Virus record (IMG/VR): IMGVR_UViG_3300025174_000061
Span: 1 to 38,277 of that record
Source: a virus
DNA length: 38,277 nucleotides
Reading direction: 5' to 3' (one strand)
The notes below the pieces were generated by a model. It saw nothing but the letters and a program-made list of their open reading frames with translations, ran no database searches and had not been told where the DNA came from. The position numbers and the translations under genes were made by a program. Below, piece after piece: positions 31,815 to 37,694 of the stretch (position 1 is the first letter of the stretch; every line of letters begins with the position of its first letter).

Positions 31815-32552
31815 TCATGCGGATTTACTCCATAGGCCCAACTGCTCTCGGGTATAGGCAATGCGCTGCAAGGCGATAGCGTAGTACTTGGGGTCGCGTT
31901 CCCAGCCGACGAAGCGCCGGCCGAGGTGTTTGCACGCGACACCAGTGGTGCCGGAACCCGCGAACGGATCACAGACGAGTTCCCCAGGGTCGGTGAAGTC
32001 GCGAGTAAGCTCCTCCATCAAGGAAATGGGTTTCTGGGTCTCATGTAGTCGGGGAAACCGAGAGCAATTTGCATCTACGGAATGCATCAACCATCCTCGC
32101 TTACCGCCACCATTCCATCTCATACGCCCAGATGATCCATATGCAATCAGCAACGTCTCGAATCCAACCCCCGGCCGATCCCCGGTCAATTGAGGTTGAC
32201 CGTTCGGCTTGACCCACACCATGGTGCGGATATATCGCGCGCCGCTGGACTCCAGATCGGCCCTCCATAGGTGTGAAGCCTCAATCTGGCAAAACACGAC
32301 GATCCAACGCCGAGTGATACGAGACAACTGTTTAGCCGTTTCCTTCCTCACGTCAGCCGTCATCGCATCAAACCCAAGAGGCGCCATTCGGCATCCGCCG
32401 GTACGTGGATTATAGATACGTCTCCCCTTTGTGTGCGCCTCAGCCTCGTATGGCGGATCGCAGATCACATGATCGATCGACTTATCCCCCAGTGACGCCA
32501 GCCCAGTCACTGGATCTAGGCAGTCACCCAGATGGAGCACGTGGGATGTCAC
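31815..32552 (-). CDS. DNA adenine/cytosine-N methyltransferase
   Basis: The protein has 245 residues from GTG 32552, six bases after GGGAGG; longer starts lack a site. The catalytic motif DPPY is at residues 32-35, followed by a target region with GFDAMTADVRKETAKQL and MVWVKPNGQPQLTGDRPG. HETQKP and the AdoMet motif DPFAGSGTTGVA come near the C-terminus. The DPPY-then-FxGxG order is that of the beta-class amino-methyltransferases. No partner nuclease is visible, so it is an orphan enzyme, likely for protection from host restriction or for timing. Confidence 0.85.
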   Translation of the reverse strand: MTSHVLHLGDCLDPVTGLASLGDKSIDHVICDPPYEAEAHTKGRRIYNPRTGGCRMAPLGFDAMTADVRKETAKQLSRITRRWIVVFCQIEASHLWRADLESSGARYIRTMVWVKPNGQPQLTGDRPGVGFETLLIAYGSSGRMRWNGGGKRGWLMHSVDANCSRFPRLHETQKPISLMEELTRDFTDPGELVCDPFAGSGTTGVACKHLGRRFVGWERDPKYYAIALQRIAYTREQLGLWSKSA

Positions 32553-32720
32553 GCGATACCTCCCGTCTCGACGACCGCGGAACGCCGCCCCGAAGCGGGG
32601 TGCGGGATGACGCTCTGGAGGCACGCGGGCTCCCTCTGTTCTGGATGTTGCTCTCCGAGCACCATCCCTCTGAATGACATGCGAGTCTCATGCGGCGCGG
32701 CGGGTGGAGCAGGGCGTCGT
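32553..32720. other. Gene-free spacer with REP-like palindrome
   Basis: This 168-base spacer separates the methyltransferase from the RNA-ligase-like gene. It includes CCCCG-AAG-CGGGG (32588-32600) followed by TGCGGGATGACG. That resembles the palindromic GCGGGATGAC-type elements scattered in bacterial chromosomes. Minus-strand reading frames here have the low-complexity Ser/Arg look of translated repeats, so no gene is called. Confidence 0.35.
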
Positions 32721-33302
32721 TCACGCGGTCTCCCGGGAGATGGCATCCCTAATGGGCCAATCGAACCCGTAGTCGTCTCTCCGGAGCTTCACCTTGCGAC
32801 CATCGGCGTGATGGAACACCACGCCCTCAATGGTCTGGCCCACAAGGAATGCTCGCAGCCCGTCAAAACTCCTGGGGCATTCGGGAATCACATCCGCACC
32901 ATGCAGACGCAGTTGGTGTTTCGCCACGTGCTCGTGGTTTGCCCCGATTTTGGGGCCAATAGCCTCATATGTGCCGTCAAGCAAGTCCTCGGCCCAGTCC
33001 AGGCGAGCCGCTCGAATCCAGACGTCTTCGGGACGATCCGCACGAATCCAGTGCGGCCAATGTCCCGTGACGGGATCTGGATCGCCACAGGGAATAGCAC
33101 CACCGGGAGGTATTCGGCCGTTCCGACAGTCGAGCCGAGCGTAGAGCTCGCCGCCTATAATCGCGCACGCGGTGCCGTCCCATTTTCGGGTGGCGATGCC
33201 TTCCCCCCGCGTGACCCACTCACAGCCCGGCGTAACCAGGGGTAATAGCCTGGGGGGCCGCTGACAGAAGTCGCGCTCAAATAGACAAGGGATCTTTTTC
33301 AT
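32721..33302 (-). CDS. RNA ligase-like nucleotidyltransferase
   Basis: The protein has 193 residues from ATG 33302. RKWDGTAC places the K-x-D-G adenylation lysine at residue 40. ELYARLDCRNGRIPPGGAIP and DPVTGHWPHW, and IEGVVFHHADGRKVKLRRDD, follow the order of covalent nucleotidyltransferase motifs (I, III, IV, V). I associate this set with the DUF5565 RNA-ligase-like family. It would seal or cap nucleic-acid ends after adenylation. No polynucleotide kinase partner is present. A role in RNA repair against host tRNA-cutting defences is inference. Confidence 0.7.
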   Translation of the reverse strand: MKKIPCLFERDFCQRPPRLLPLVTPGCEWVTRGEGIATRKWDGTACAIIGGELYARLDCRNGRIPPGGAIPCGDPDPVTGHWPHWIRADRPEDVWIRAARLDWAEDLLDGTYEAIGPKIGANHEHVAKHQLRLHGADVIPECPRSFDGLRAFLVGQTIEGVVFHHADGRKVKLRRDDYGFDWPIRDAISRETA

Positions 33303-33492
33303 GGCTGCCTTTCTCACACGCGCAAGTGGGGCCGAACGGGGCCTCGTTGTCCCCGCTGATTGTCGGCACCAATGGATCGGCGTCTAGATAGTAGGTAATG
33401 CGCCCTCGTACGGCCAACCTGCCGTCCGTAATAGAGCGCCCTGGCCCCGCGGGCGGACGGCAGTCGAAGTGCCACCGCGGCTCGTCAATCAT
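33277..33492 (-). CDS. Small hypothetical protein
   Basis: The protein has 71 residues from ATG 33492, overlapping the HTH gene stop by four bases, and its end overlaps the ligase-like gene by 26. The sequence MIDEPRWHFDCRPPAGPGRS ... RITYYLDADPLVPTI ... FGPTCACEKGSH has Cys/His residues near both ends. No family is recognised. Confidence 0.55.
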   Translation of the reverse strand: MIDEPRWHFDCRPPAGPGRSITDGRLAVRGRITYYLDADPLVPTISGDNEAPFGPTCACEKGSHEKDPLSI

Positions 33493-33722
33493 CTCGCCGC
33501 GTCCTCTTTGGTTTTCCCGCCCGCCCTCGCCCTCCGCTTCGTCATCCACCCCGACGCGGGAAGACCAGTGACCCGTTCGATCTGGATGCGCAACTCGCCT
33601 CCGGGCTGACACTTTCCAGAGAGCACTCCCGAGATCGTCGGCTGCGCGTAACGGGTAGCCGACGCCAGTTCCGTCTGAGTGTACCGGTTGTCGGCCATCC
33701 ATTTCTTGAGCTTCTTCAGCAT
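33489..33722 (-). CDS. Cro/CI-type HTH regulator
   Basis: The protein has 77 residues. A helix-turn-helix (about 14-40, TQTELASATRYAQPTISGVL) lies in the first half; ITGLPASGW-like residues follow and the C-terminus is basic. There is no dimerisation or peptidase domain, so it is Cro-sized rather than CI-sized. It is the first gene of the leftward replication operon and is divergent from the early rightward operon. The 16-bp palindrome at 33781-33796 and repeated TCCGATA half-sites in the gap are its likely binding sites. Confidence 0.8.
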   Translation of the reverse strand: MLKKLKKWMADNRYTQTELASATRYAQPTISGVLSGKCQPGGELRIQIERVTGLPASGWMTKRRARAGGKTKEDAAR

Positions 33723-33771
33723 ACTCCCATCCTACCGGATCCGAAGAATTATTACAAATCCGATACCGCGC

Positions 33772-33800
33772 TTGACACGCTATCGGAATTCCGATAACGT
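33772..33800 (+). promoter_or_regulatory. Sigma-70-type early promoter
   Basis: TTGACA (33772-33777) and TAACGT (33795-33800) are 17 bases apart. The operator palindrome fills the spacer. It would transcribe the early operon from ATG 33818 onward. Leftward transcription of the HTH gene may start from a TAATAA-like -10 near 33748 on the other strand, but its -35 is weak. Confidence 0.65.
33781..33796. promoter_or_regulatory. Perfect palindromic operator
   Basis: TATCGGAATTCCGATA is a perfect 16-bp palindrome between the -35 and -10 of the early promoter, so binding there should block transcription. Half-sites TCCGATA recur at about 33759-33765 and 33827-33833 (inside the first codons of the gene at 33818), suggesting three sites for the HTH protein encoded at 33489-33722. 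Confidence 0.65.
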
Positions 33801-33817
33801 GCTTGGCAGGAGGACGC

Positions 33818-33895
33818 ATGGCGATATCCGATAGGCAGATTGAGGCAATCGAAGATGAGATCATCCGCGCGGTCGGGAAACAGGCCCGCTCATGA
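33818..33895 (+). CDS. 25-residue peptide, first gene of early operon
   Basis: ATG 33818 follows a perfect AGGAGG with good spacing. The peptide MAISDRQIEAIEDEIIRAVG ends in KQARS and would be one amphipathic helix. Its stop overlaps the next ATG (ATGA). The strong ribosome site and coupling make real translation likely, though the role is unknown. Confidence 0.55.
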   Translation: MAISDRQIEAIEDEIIRAVGKQARS

Positions 33896-33999
33896 CCACC
33901 CTCCTGGAAGCACTCCGCGACGGCGCGTGGGCTCCGCTGGTAGTCGTCATTGCCGCCATCGCGTTCGGTCTCTGGTACGTGGGGAGGGCGCCGAGATGA
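33892..33999 (+). CDS. 35-residue membrane peptide
   Basis: The peptide begins MTTLLEALRDGAW and contains one membrane helix (APLVVVIAAIAFGLWYVG), then a basic end. It is coupled to both neighbours by ATGA overlaps. Small single-pass peptides of this kind in early operons can act in superinfection exclusion or host takeover, but nothing specific is shown. Confidence 0.5.
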   Translation: MTTLLEALRDGAWAPLVVVIAAIAFGLWYVGRAPR

Positions 34000-34178
34000 G
34001 ACGCCCACCAATAGTGATCACCCTGGAGATGTACGAGGCGCTACAACAGGCCCGGCGCGAGGTCCGCCGACTTCCGGGAACGCGGCCCAAAACGGATGCG
34101 TCGATCAGTCGTCTACTCACACCATATGGATGCCTGCCGTTTCTGCTCACAGACGACAAGGAAGGATTCACCCAATGA
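33996..34178 (+). CDS. 60-residue hypothetical protein
   Basis: The sequence MRRPPIVITLEMYEALQQAR has a strand-helix start reminiscent of small DNA-binding ribbon-helix-helix proteins. It continues RREVRRLPGTRPKTDASISR and ends LLTDDKEGFTQ. The start overlaps the previous stop by four bases and its end overlaps the next ATG. The family is unknown. Confidence 0.5.
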   Translation: MRRPPIVITLEMYEALQQARREVRRLPGTRPKTDASISRLLTPYGCLPFLLTDDKEGFTQ

Positions 34179-34186
34179 CATACAGC
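34159..34186 (+). repeat. 28-bp repeat carrying a ribosome site and start codon, copy 1
   Basis: The 28 bases from AAGGAAGG to ACATACAG are identical to 35471-35498. Here they supply the Shine-Dalgarno sequence and ATG (34175) of the gene 34175-34618. The two copies sit at or near gene boundaries 1.3 kb apart and are otherwise unrelated in context. Confidence 0.9.
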
Positions 34187-34618
34187 CGGTCGCAGTGCGA
34201 AGGACTCCTGAAGATGACTCTCTCAGAACTCGACGTGGTCAGCATAGAGGAGCCCGGTGTAGAAAGTGCGTGCATCGCGCTCAAAAATCATCTGAGGGCA
34301 GCTTTGCAGCTCTCCAGGCTAACGCTCGACGACGATCGTGCGATGGCGACGATAGTCTCCGCGTTCCGCTCGATTGCCACGATCACGGCAATCAACGTCT
34401 CCGTCCAGAGCGCCATAGAGGGGGCCGCGAAGCACGCCGGGCACTGGACCAAGGGCCGCCCAGACATCCACGATCGACGGCTCAAGGACATCCAGTCGAG
34501 CCTGGAGTCTTTCGCCTGCGCGTTTCTGGGGCTCACGCCGCCTGAGCCGGCAATCCAATGTGATAGGCCGATTCCACACGGTCACATCACCCGCTACGAA
34601 CTCGCGAGGAAGCCATGA
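34175..34618 (+). CDS. Helical hypothetical protein
   Basis: The protein has 147 residues from ATG 34175 within the 28-bp repeat. It is nearly all helix, with ELDVVSIEEPGVESACIALK, LRAALQLSRLTLDDDRAMAT and IKDIQSS-like segments, plus a HIS/ARG-rich end. No motif is recognised. It overlaps the LacI-type gene start by four bases, so the two are likely made together. Confidence 0.6.
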   Translation: MTYSRSQCEGLLKMTLSELDVVSIEEPGVESACIALKNHLRAALQLSRLTLDDDRAMATIVSAFRSIATITAINVSVQSAIEGAAKHAGHWTKGRPDIHDRRLKDIQSSLESFACAFLGLTPPEPAIQCDRPIPHGHITRYELARKP

Positions 34619-35421
34619 TCCCCCGTCTGACCATCGTGGCGCCAGCGTATACCGGGCCGTTCTCCGCGTCTCTTCTCCGCGAACTTCGGACACTGGCCGG
34701 CATGAGTTCACAGTTTTTCGCAGTAGGGGACGACCCGCAGATCCAGTCGCGGCGCCTTCGAGCTCTTGTGGCAAATCAACAGTCGCCGCAAGCAATCGCC
34801 CTGATCTCCATTCGTCCCGACGCCGATACCGTGCGGCTATATAGCGAGCGATCCATCCCCATGGTGCTGATCGATGAGACGGCGCCGGGTGTCGCGAGTG
34901 TTGCCTGCGACAACTTCCTGGGCGGATACGTCGCCGGCCGACATCTGATCTCGAAGGGGCACCGCAGGGTCGCACTCGTCACGGGTCGAGTGACGGGTCC
35001 AGGAAGCTGGAACGCGGCGCAACGGCGTGACGGGCTCCGCAAAGCTCTCTCCGAACTTCACCTAGTTCCCGTCGTGCAGCACGAGACTCCTGACTACTCC
35101 GCGGAGAATGGATTGTCCGCCCTCCGGAATGCGCTTACGGCAGAGTCTACGGCCGTGTTCTGCGCATCGGGAGATGTCGTGGCGGGCGGAATGCTGAAGA
35201 CCTGCCCCGATGTCGGAGTGGACGTGCCCAAGGGCCTTGCTGTAGTCGGATTCGACGATCTCGGCACAGCGGACCTGCTTGGGCTTACGACGATTCGCCA
35301 GCCAATCCATAACCTGTCAGAGGTCGCGTATAGAATGACGTGTATCACGCCTCGTGACACCATGGAGCGCCCTGAGCAGATTCTTCTCCCACCAACCCTG
35401 ATCGAGCGAAGGACCGTATGA
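34615..35421 (+). CDS. LacI/GalR-type ligand-binding protein without DNA-binding domain
   Basis: The protein has 268 residues. It matches the periplasmic-binding-protein-like effector domain of LacI/GalR regulators from residue 1. It carries IPMVLIDETAPGVASVACDN, GGYVAGRHLISKGHRRVALV, a QRRDGLRKAL helix, TAVFCASGDVVAGGMLK, DVPKGLAVVGFDDLG and LTTIRQPIHNLSEVAYRM, in the family order. The usual N-terminal HTH and hinge (about 60 residues) are absent; the upstream gene does not encode them. There is no signal peptide, so it is cytoplasmic. It should bind a small molecule, perhaps a sugar or nucleoside. It may control a partner protein, not DNA directly. Confidence 0.85.
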   Translation: MIPRLTIVAPAYTGPFSASLLRELRTLAGMSSQFFAVGDDPQIQSRRLRALVANQQSPQAIALISIRPDADTVRLYSERSIPMVLIDETAPGVASVACDNFLGGYVAGRHLISKGHRRVALVTGRVTGPGSWNAAQRRDGLRKALSELHLVPVVQHETPDYSAENGLSALRNALTAESTAVFCASGDVVAGGMLKTCPDVGVDVPKGLAVVGFDDLGTADLLGLTTIRQPIHNLSEVAYRMTCITPRDTMERPEQILLPPTLIERRTV

Positions 35422-35837
35422 GAGACGACGCGAAGCATTCTCACGACTGCCAACCCGATCCGCATGGCGGAAGGAAGGATTCACCCAATGACATACAGTG
35501 GAACGCGCTACAGTCTAGACATATCCAGGATCAGTGGATTGGAGTCGAAGACACGAAGCGGATTCGTCAGTTACACGAGGAGATCCGAGATGCCCTCACC
35601 CTCCTCGACCCGGCGCGCCCAGAGGACGGACTACTGCCCGCGATCCGAGACATGATGCAGCAACTCACAAGTGAGCGCGAGGGTGGCAAGGTGGCGCTGG
35701 AGGAGTGCTGCCGCTGGGAGGGTTGGGTTCGGATTCTGCTCCACGCCTACGACACGGACAATCGCCCCAACGAGTTTCAGCTCGCGGACATACGCCATGC
35801 GTTGGCCGCGGCAGGAAAGGAGCTCGCCGATGGATGA
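35418..35837 (+). CDS. Hypothetical protein
   Basis: The protein has 139 residues. The ATG overlaps the LacI-type stop by four bases. The N-terminus includes codons made by the second 28-bp repeat (GGRKDSPNDIQ). The body is helical, with IRQLHEEIRDALTLLDPARP, MMQQLTSEREGGKVALEECC and WVRILLHAYDTDNRP. A different frame starting at the repeat's own ATG (35488) runs only 55 residues and looks random. No family is recognised. Confidence 0.6.
   Translation: MRDDAKHSHDCQPDPHGGRKDSPNDIQWNALQSRHIQDQWIGVEDTKRIRQLHEEIRDALTLLDPARPEDGLLPAIRDMMQQLTSEREGGKVALEECCRWEGWVRILLHAYDTDNRPNEFQLADIRHALAAAGKELADG
35471..35498 (+). repeat. 28-bp repeat carrying a ribosome site and start codon, copy 2
   Basis: Identical to 34159-34186. 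Here the ATG (35488) lies inside the gene 35418-35837 in another frame, so the start signal is probably not used, or it drives a 55-codon overlapping frame (to 35655). The repeat may have moved or recombined as a unit. Confidence 0.9.
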
Positions 35838-36087
35838 GATCGACACCACCAACAAGTTCCACGTTTCAGCCGCGCGCGACGGCAGTCGCATCCAAATCAT
35901 ATTCCCGCCGCTTCTGCCGCTGTCAGTCGAGGACGCTCTCACTCTCGCTGCCTGGCTCGTCGCGGTGTCGGGCAATCGGGAGCGGTTCGACGAGATCTAC
36001 GAGATCGTGCTCGAGGCTTGTCGGTGTCGGCATGAGCCGTCACCTACGCGCTGTAGCTCTAGAGATGTACATATAGTCAACCCGTAG
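35830..36087 (+). CDS. Hypothetical protein
   Basis: The protein has 85 residues. MDEIDTTNKFHVSAARDGSR is followed by IQIIFPPLLPLSVEDALTLA, a strand and helix pattern that recurs in small phage proteins. The C-terminal half has AAWLVAVSGNRERFDEIYEI and a Cys-containing end. It overlaps the previous gene by eight bases. The function is unknown. Confidence 0.6.
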   Translation: MDEIDTTNKFHVSAARDGSRIQIIFPPLLPLSVEDALTLAAWLVAVSGNRERFDEIYEIVLEACRCRHEPSPTRCSSRDVHIVNP

Positions 36088-36100
36088 CCAAGGAGACGCA

Positions 36101-36376
36101 ATGCCGAGAGCGAAGAAGAGCCCCGTGTACATCGTGATCCTGCAGCGTGGTTGGGTGGTGGTGGGTCGGCTGTCCCAGGTTGGTCAGCGGATCGCGCTCA
36201 CTGGGGCCAGCGTGATTCGCAAGTGGGGGACTACCCGTGGACTCCCCGAGCTGGTCAATGGGCCGTTACCGGGGACAGTCCTGGACCCGGCCGCGCTGGG
36301 AATCAAGTACCACGAGCTGACGGAGATCGCGCGGCTGCCGTGCGTGGAGGACAAATGGGCCTCGCACTGCCAATAG
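36101..36376 (+). CDS. Small conserved phage protein, cassette A (DUF6948-like)
   Basis: The protein has 91 residues from ATG 36101, five bases after AAGGAG. The pattern YIVILQRGWVVVGRLSQVGQ, then ALTGASVIRKWGTTRGLPEL and an acidic/aromatic end follows the arrangement I remember for the DUF6948 family of phage proteins (beta start, A.xIR.W...xL.xL). The Gly-X repeat gene overlaps its 3' end. The gene at 37099 is a diverged copy in the same arrangement. The function is unknown. Confidence 0.6.
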   Translation: MPRAKKSPVYIVILQRGWVVVGRLSQVGQRIALTGASVIRKWGTTRGLPELVNGPLPGTVLDPAALGIKYHELTEIARLPCVEDKWASHCQ

Positions 36377-36570
36377 GCGACGAAGGACAGGCACTAATCG
36401 GCTGCGGCGACGGCGCCGGCTACGGCTACGGCTACGGCGCCGGCTACGGCTACGGCTACGGCTACGGCGACGGCGACGGCGACGGCTACGGCGACGGCTA
36501 CGGCGACGGCTGCGGCTACGGCTACGGCGCCGGCTGCGGCTACGGCTACGGCGCCGGCTACGGGTGTTGA
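36355..36570 (+). CDS. Gly-X repeat protein, cassette A
   Basis: The protein has 71 residues from ATG 36355 (GGAGG five bases upstream, inside the previous gene). After MGLALPIGDEGQALI it is 28 consecutive Gly-X pairs, with X being Tyr (14), Asp (6), Ala (4) or Cys (4). Nearly every glycine codon is GGC and X codons end in C except the last pair, so the DNA is a hexamer array. Such a chain would be flexible or a beta-type, possibly sticky or phase-separating, protein. The frame is open throughout, including at the end, which argues for selection on translation. Confidence 0.65.
   Translation: MGLALPIGDEGQALIGCGDGAGYGYGYGAGYGYGYGYGDGDGDGYGDGYGDGCGYGYGAGCGYGYGAGYGC
36400..36567 (+). repeat. 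Hexanucleotide GGC-NNC array
   Basis: The array has 28 units of six bases, GGC followed by TAC, GAC, GCC or TGC. The units change the second codon but keep frame. This looks like slippage-driven expansion under coding constraint. It is the DNA basis of the Gly-X protein of cassette A. Confidence 0.9.
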
Positions 36571-36618
36571 CTCTTGGTCCTGTCGCGAACAACGGGTTCT
36601 TCGACGCGACCGGAACCG

Positions 36619-36643
36619 CCCGGGAAGGATAGGCCTTCCCGGG
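36619..36643 (+). terminator. Terminator-like hairpin after cassette A
   Basis: CCCGGGAAGG (36619-36628) and CCTTCCCGGG (36634-36643) are perfect 10-bp inverted repeats with a five-base loop, followed by TTTACTC. The stem is very stable but the T tract is only three long, so it may attenuate rather than stop early transcription. Confidence 0.55.
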
Positions 36644-36662
36644 TTTACTCACTGGAGGACGC

Positions 36663-37084
36663 ATGACCCGCCTCGAAGACCCGACCTCCGCAAACGTGCT
36701 CGCGTCTCCGGGTGGCCTCGGTCTCCACCACCTGCTTCGGGAGCTCGCCCCGCCCCCGATCAGGAGAGCGCTGGAGATTACGGATCGACTTGAGGAGCTC
36801 GATCCGTCGCTCATGAAATGGCTCAACGCGAGCGATGCTCCACGCTGGGAGAATGCACCGAAGGTCTCAGACGACGACCACGTGGAGATTCGCGCCCTCT
36901 TCGACGAGCTGATGGAGATCGTGCATACCTATGTGACGTATGCGCGCTCGAAGCCGCGTCCAGGGTGCTCGACGAGCTCCCGCTCGACTGGGAGGATTTC
37001 GAGACGGCCGTGAAGGCTGCGTGGGACGTAGTCAGGCAGTTCGCCCGGGAGATTTTGACAGGTACGTGGACCCACAGAGATTAG
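36663..37084 (+). CDS. Hypothetical protein, frame-disrupted
   Basis: From ATG 36663 (GGAGG with the same GGAGGACGCATG start context as at 33809-33820) the first ~92 residues look coding (HHLLRELAPPPIRRALEITD ... VEIRALFDELMEIVHTYVTY). After about 36940 the other frame is convincing: LEAASRVLDELPLDWEDFET and KAAWDVVRQFAREIL, to a stop at 37084. The zero frame ends at 37013 in low-quality Ser/Arg-rich sequence. The frames meet at GCGCGC; one GC unit too many would explain it. Alternatives are a true mutation or programmed shift. Confidence 0.5.
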
Positions 37085-37098
37085 CAAAGGAGACGAAG

Positions 37099-37437
37099 AT
37101 GACGAAGACGCTGAAGAAGCAGAAAAGTGAACGCTGGGCGATTGTTGGACACGGGCCGTATGGGCTCAGCTACGGCCTAGTGAAGGACGACGACGCCAAA
37201 ATCGTGGCTGACAAATCGGTCCGGCTGTATCGGGCGAGAAATATTCGCCTCTGGTACGGGAAGCGGGGCGGGATCACCTCGTTGGCGGCGTTCGGGCCGT
37301 GTGGCCCGAAAATGCAGGACAGTCGGATCGGGGCTGAGATCAGTTCAATGTTGTTGCTCGAAGTGAAGGCTATACATGACTGCACTCCGGAGGCGGTCGC
37401 CGCGTTCGCCACGTTCGCGGCGATCGAGGTGACGTGA
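37099..37437 (+). CDS. Small conserved phage protein, cassette B (DUF6948-like)
   Basis: The protein has 112 residues from ATG 37099, after [53 protein letters not shown] and [19 protein letters not shown] resemble the layout of the cassette A protein and the DUF6948 type family more closely. Its stop overlaps the next ATG by one base, and the next gene is again a Gly-X repeat protein. The function is unknown. Confidence 0.65.
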   Translation: MTKTLKKQKSERWAIVGHGPYGLSYGLVKDDDAKIVADKSVRLYRARNIRLWYGKRGGITSLAAFGPCGPKMQDSRIGAEISSMLLLEVKAIHDCTPEAVAAFATFAAIEVT

Positions 37438-37694
37438 TGGGAGCCGGAGACGGAGAGGGAGAGGGAGTCGGATCCGGATCCGGATCCGGAGACGGAGAGG
37501 GAGAGGGAGTCGGATCCGGCTCCGGATCCGGAGACGGAGAGGGAGAGGGAGAGGGATCCGGATCCGGATCCGGAGCCGGAGACGGAGAGGGAGAGGGATC
37601 CGGATCCGGAGACGGATTCGGAGCCGGATCCGGATTCGGAGACGGAGAGGGAGTCGGATTCGGAGCCGGAGAGGGAGAGGGAGAGGGATCGTGA
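37437..37694 (+). CDS. Gly-X repeat protein, cassette B
   Basis: The protein has 85 residues: Met followed by 42 Gly-X pairs, with X being Ser, Glu, Asp, Val, Ala or Phe. A 14-residue super-repeat [14 protein letters not shown] occurs twice, followed by [14 protein letters not shown] and looser copies. Nearly every glycine codon is GGA. The protein is strongly acidic, unlike the Tyr-rich cassette A protein. The stop overlaps the GTG of the exonuclease gene (GTGA), so translation of the nuclease is coupled to completion of the repeat. Confidence 0.65.
   Translation: MGAGDGEGEGVGSGSGSGDGEGEGVGSGSGSGDGEGEGEGSGSGSGAGDGEGEGSGSGDGFGAGSGFGDGEGVGFGAGEGEGEGS
37440..37691 (+). repeat. Hexanucleotide GGA-NNN array
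   Basis: The array has 42 units of six bases, GGA plus TCC, GAG, GAC, GTC, GCC or TTC, with one GGC exception. Many units form GGATCC. A 42-base super-repeat is visible in the first half. The purine-rich units also supply the ribosome site of the exonuclease. Confidence 0.9.

Noticed and set aside
32524-32724. Minus-strand 66-codon frame before the methyltransferase
   Set aside because: It is Ser/Arg-rich text over a REP-like palindrome and lies mostly in the spacer; no ribosome site and no folded-protein character.
36266-36826. Minus-strand Arg/Ser repeat frame over array A
   Set aside because: It is the antisense of the Gly-X hexamer array; the SRSRRRSR text arises automatically from GCC-GTA-type units and the flanks look random.
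36400-37691. Repeat arrays as a CRISPR array or diversity-generating template
   Set aside because: Units are six bases without spacers, and no cas, reverse transcriptase or variable-repeat target was found.
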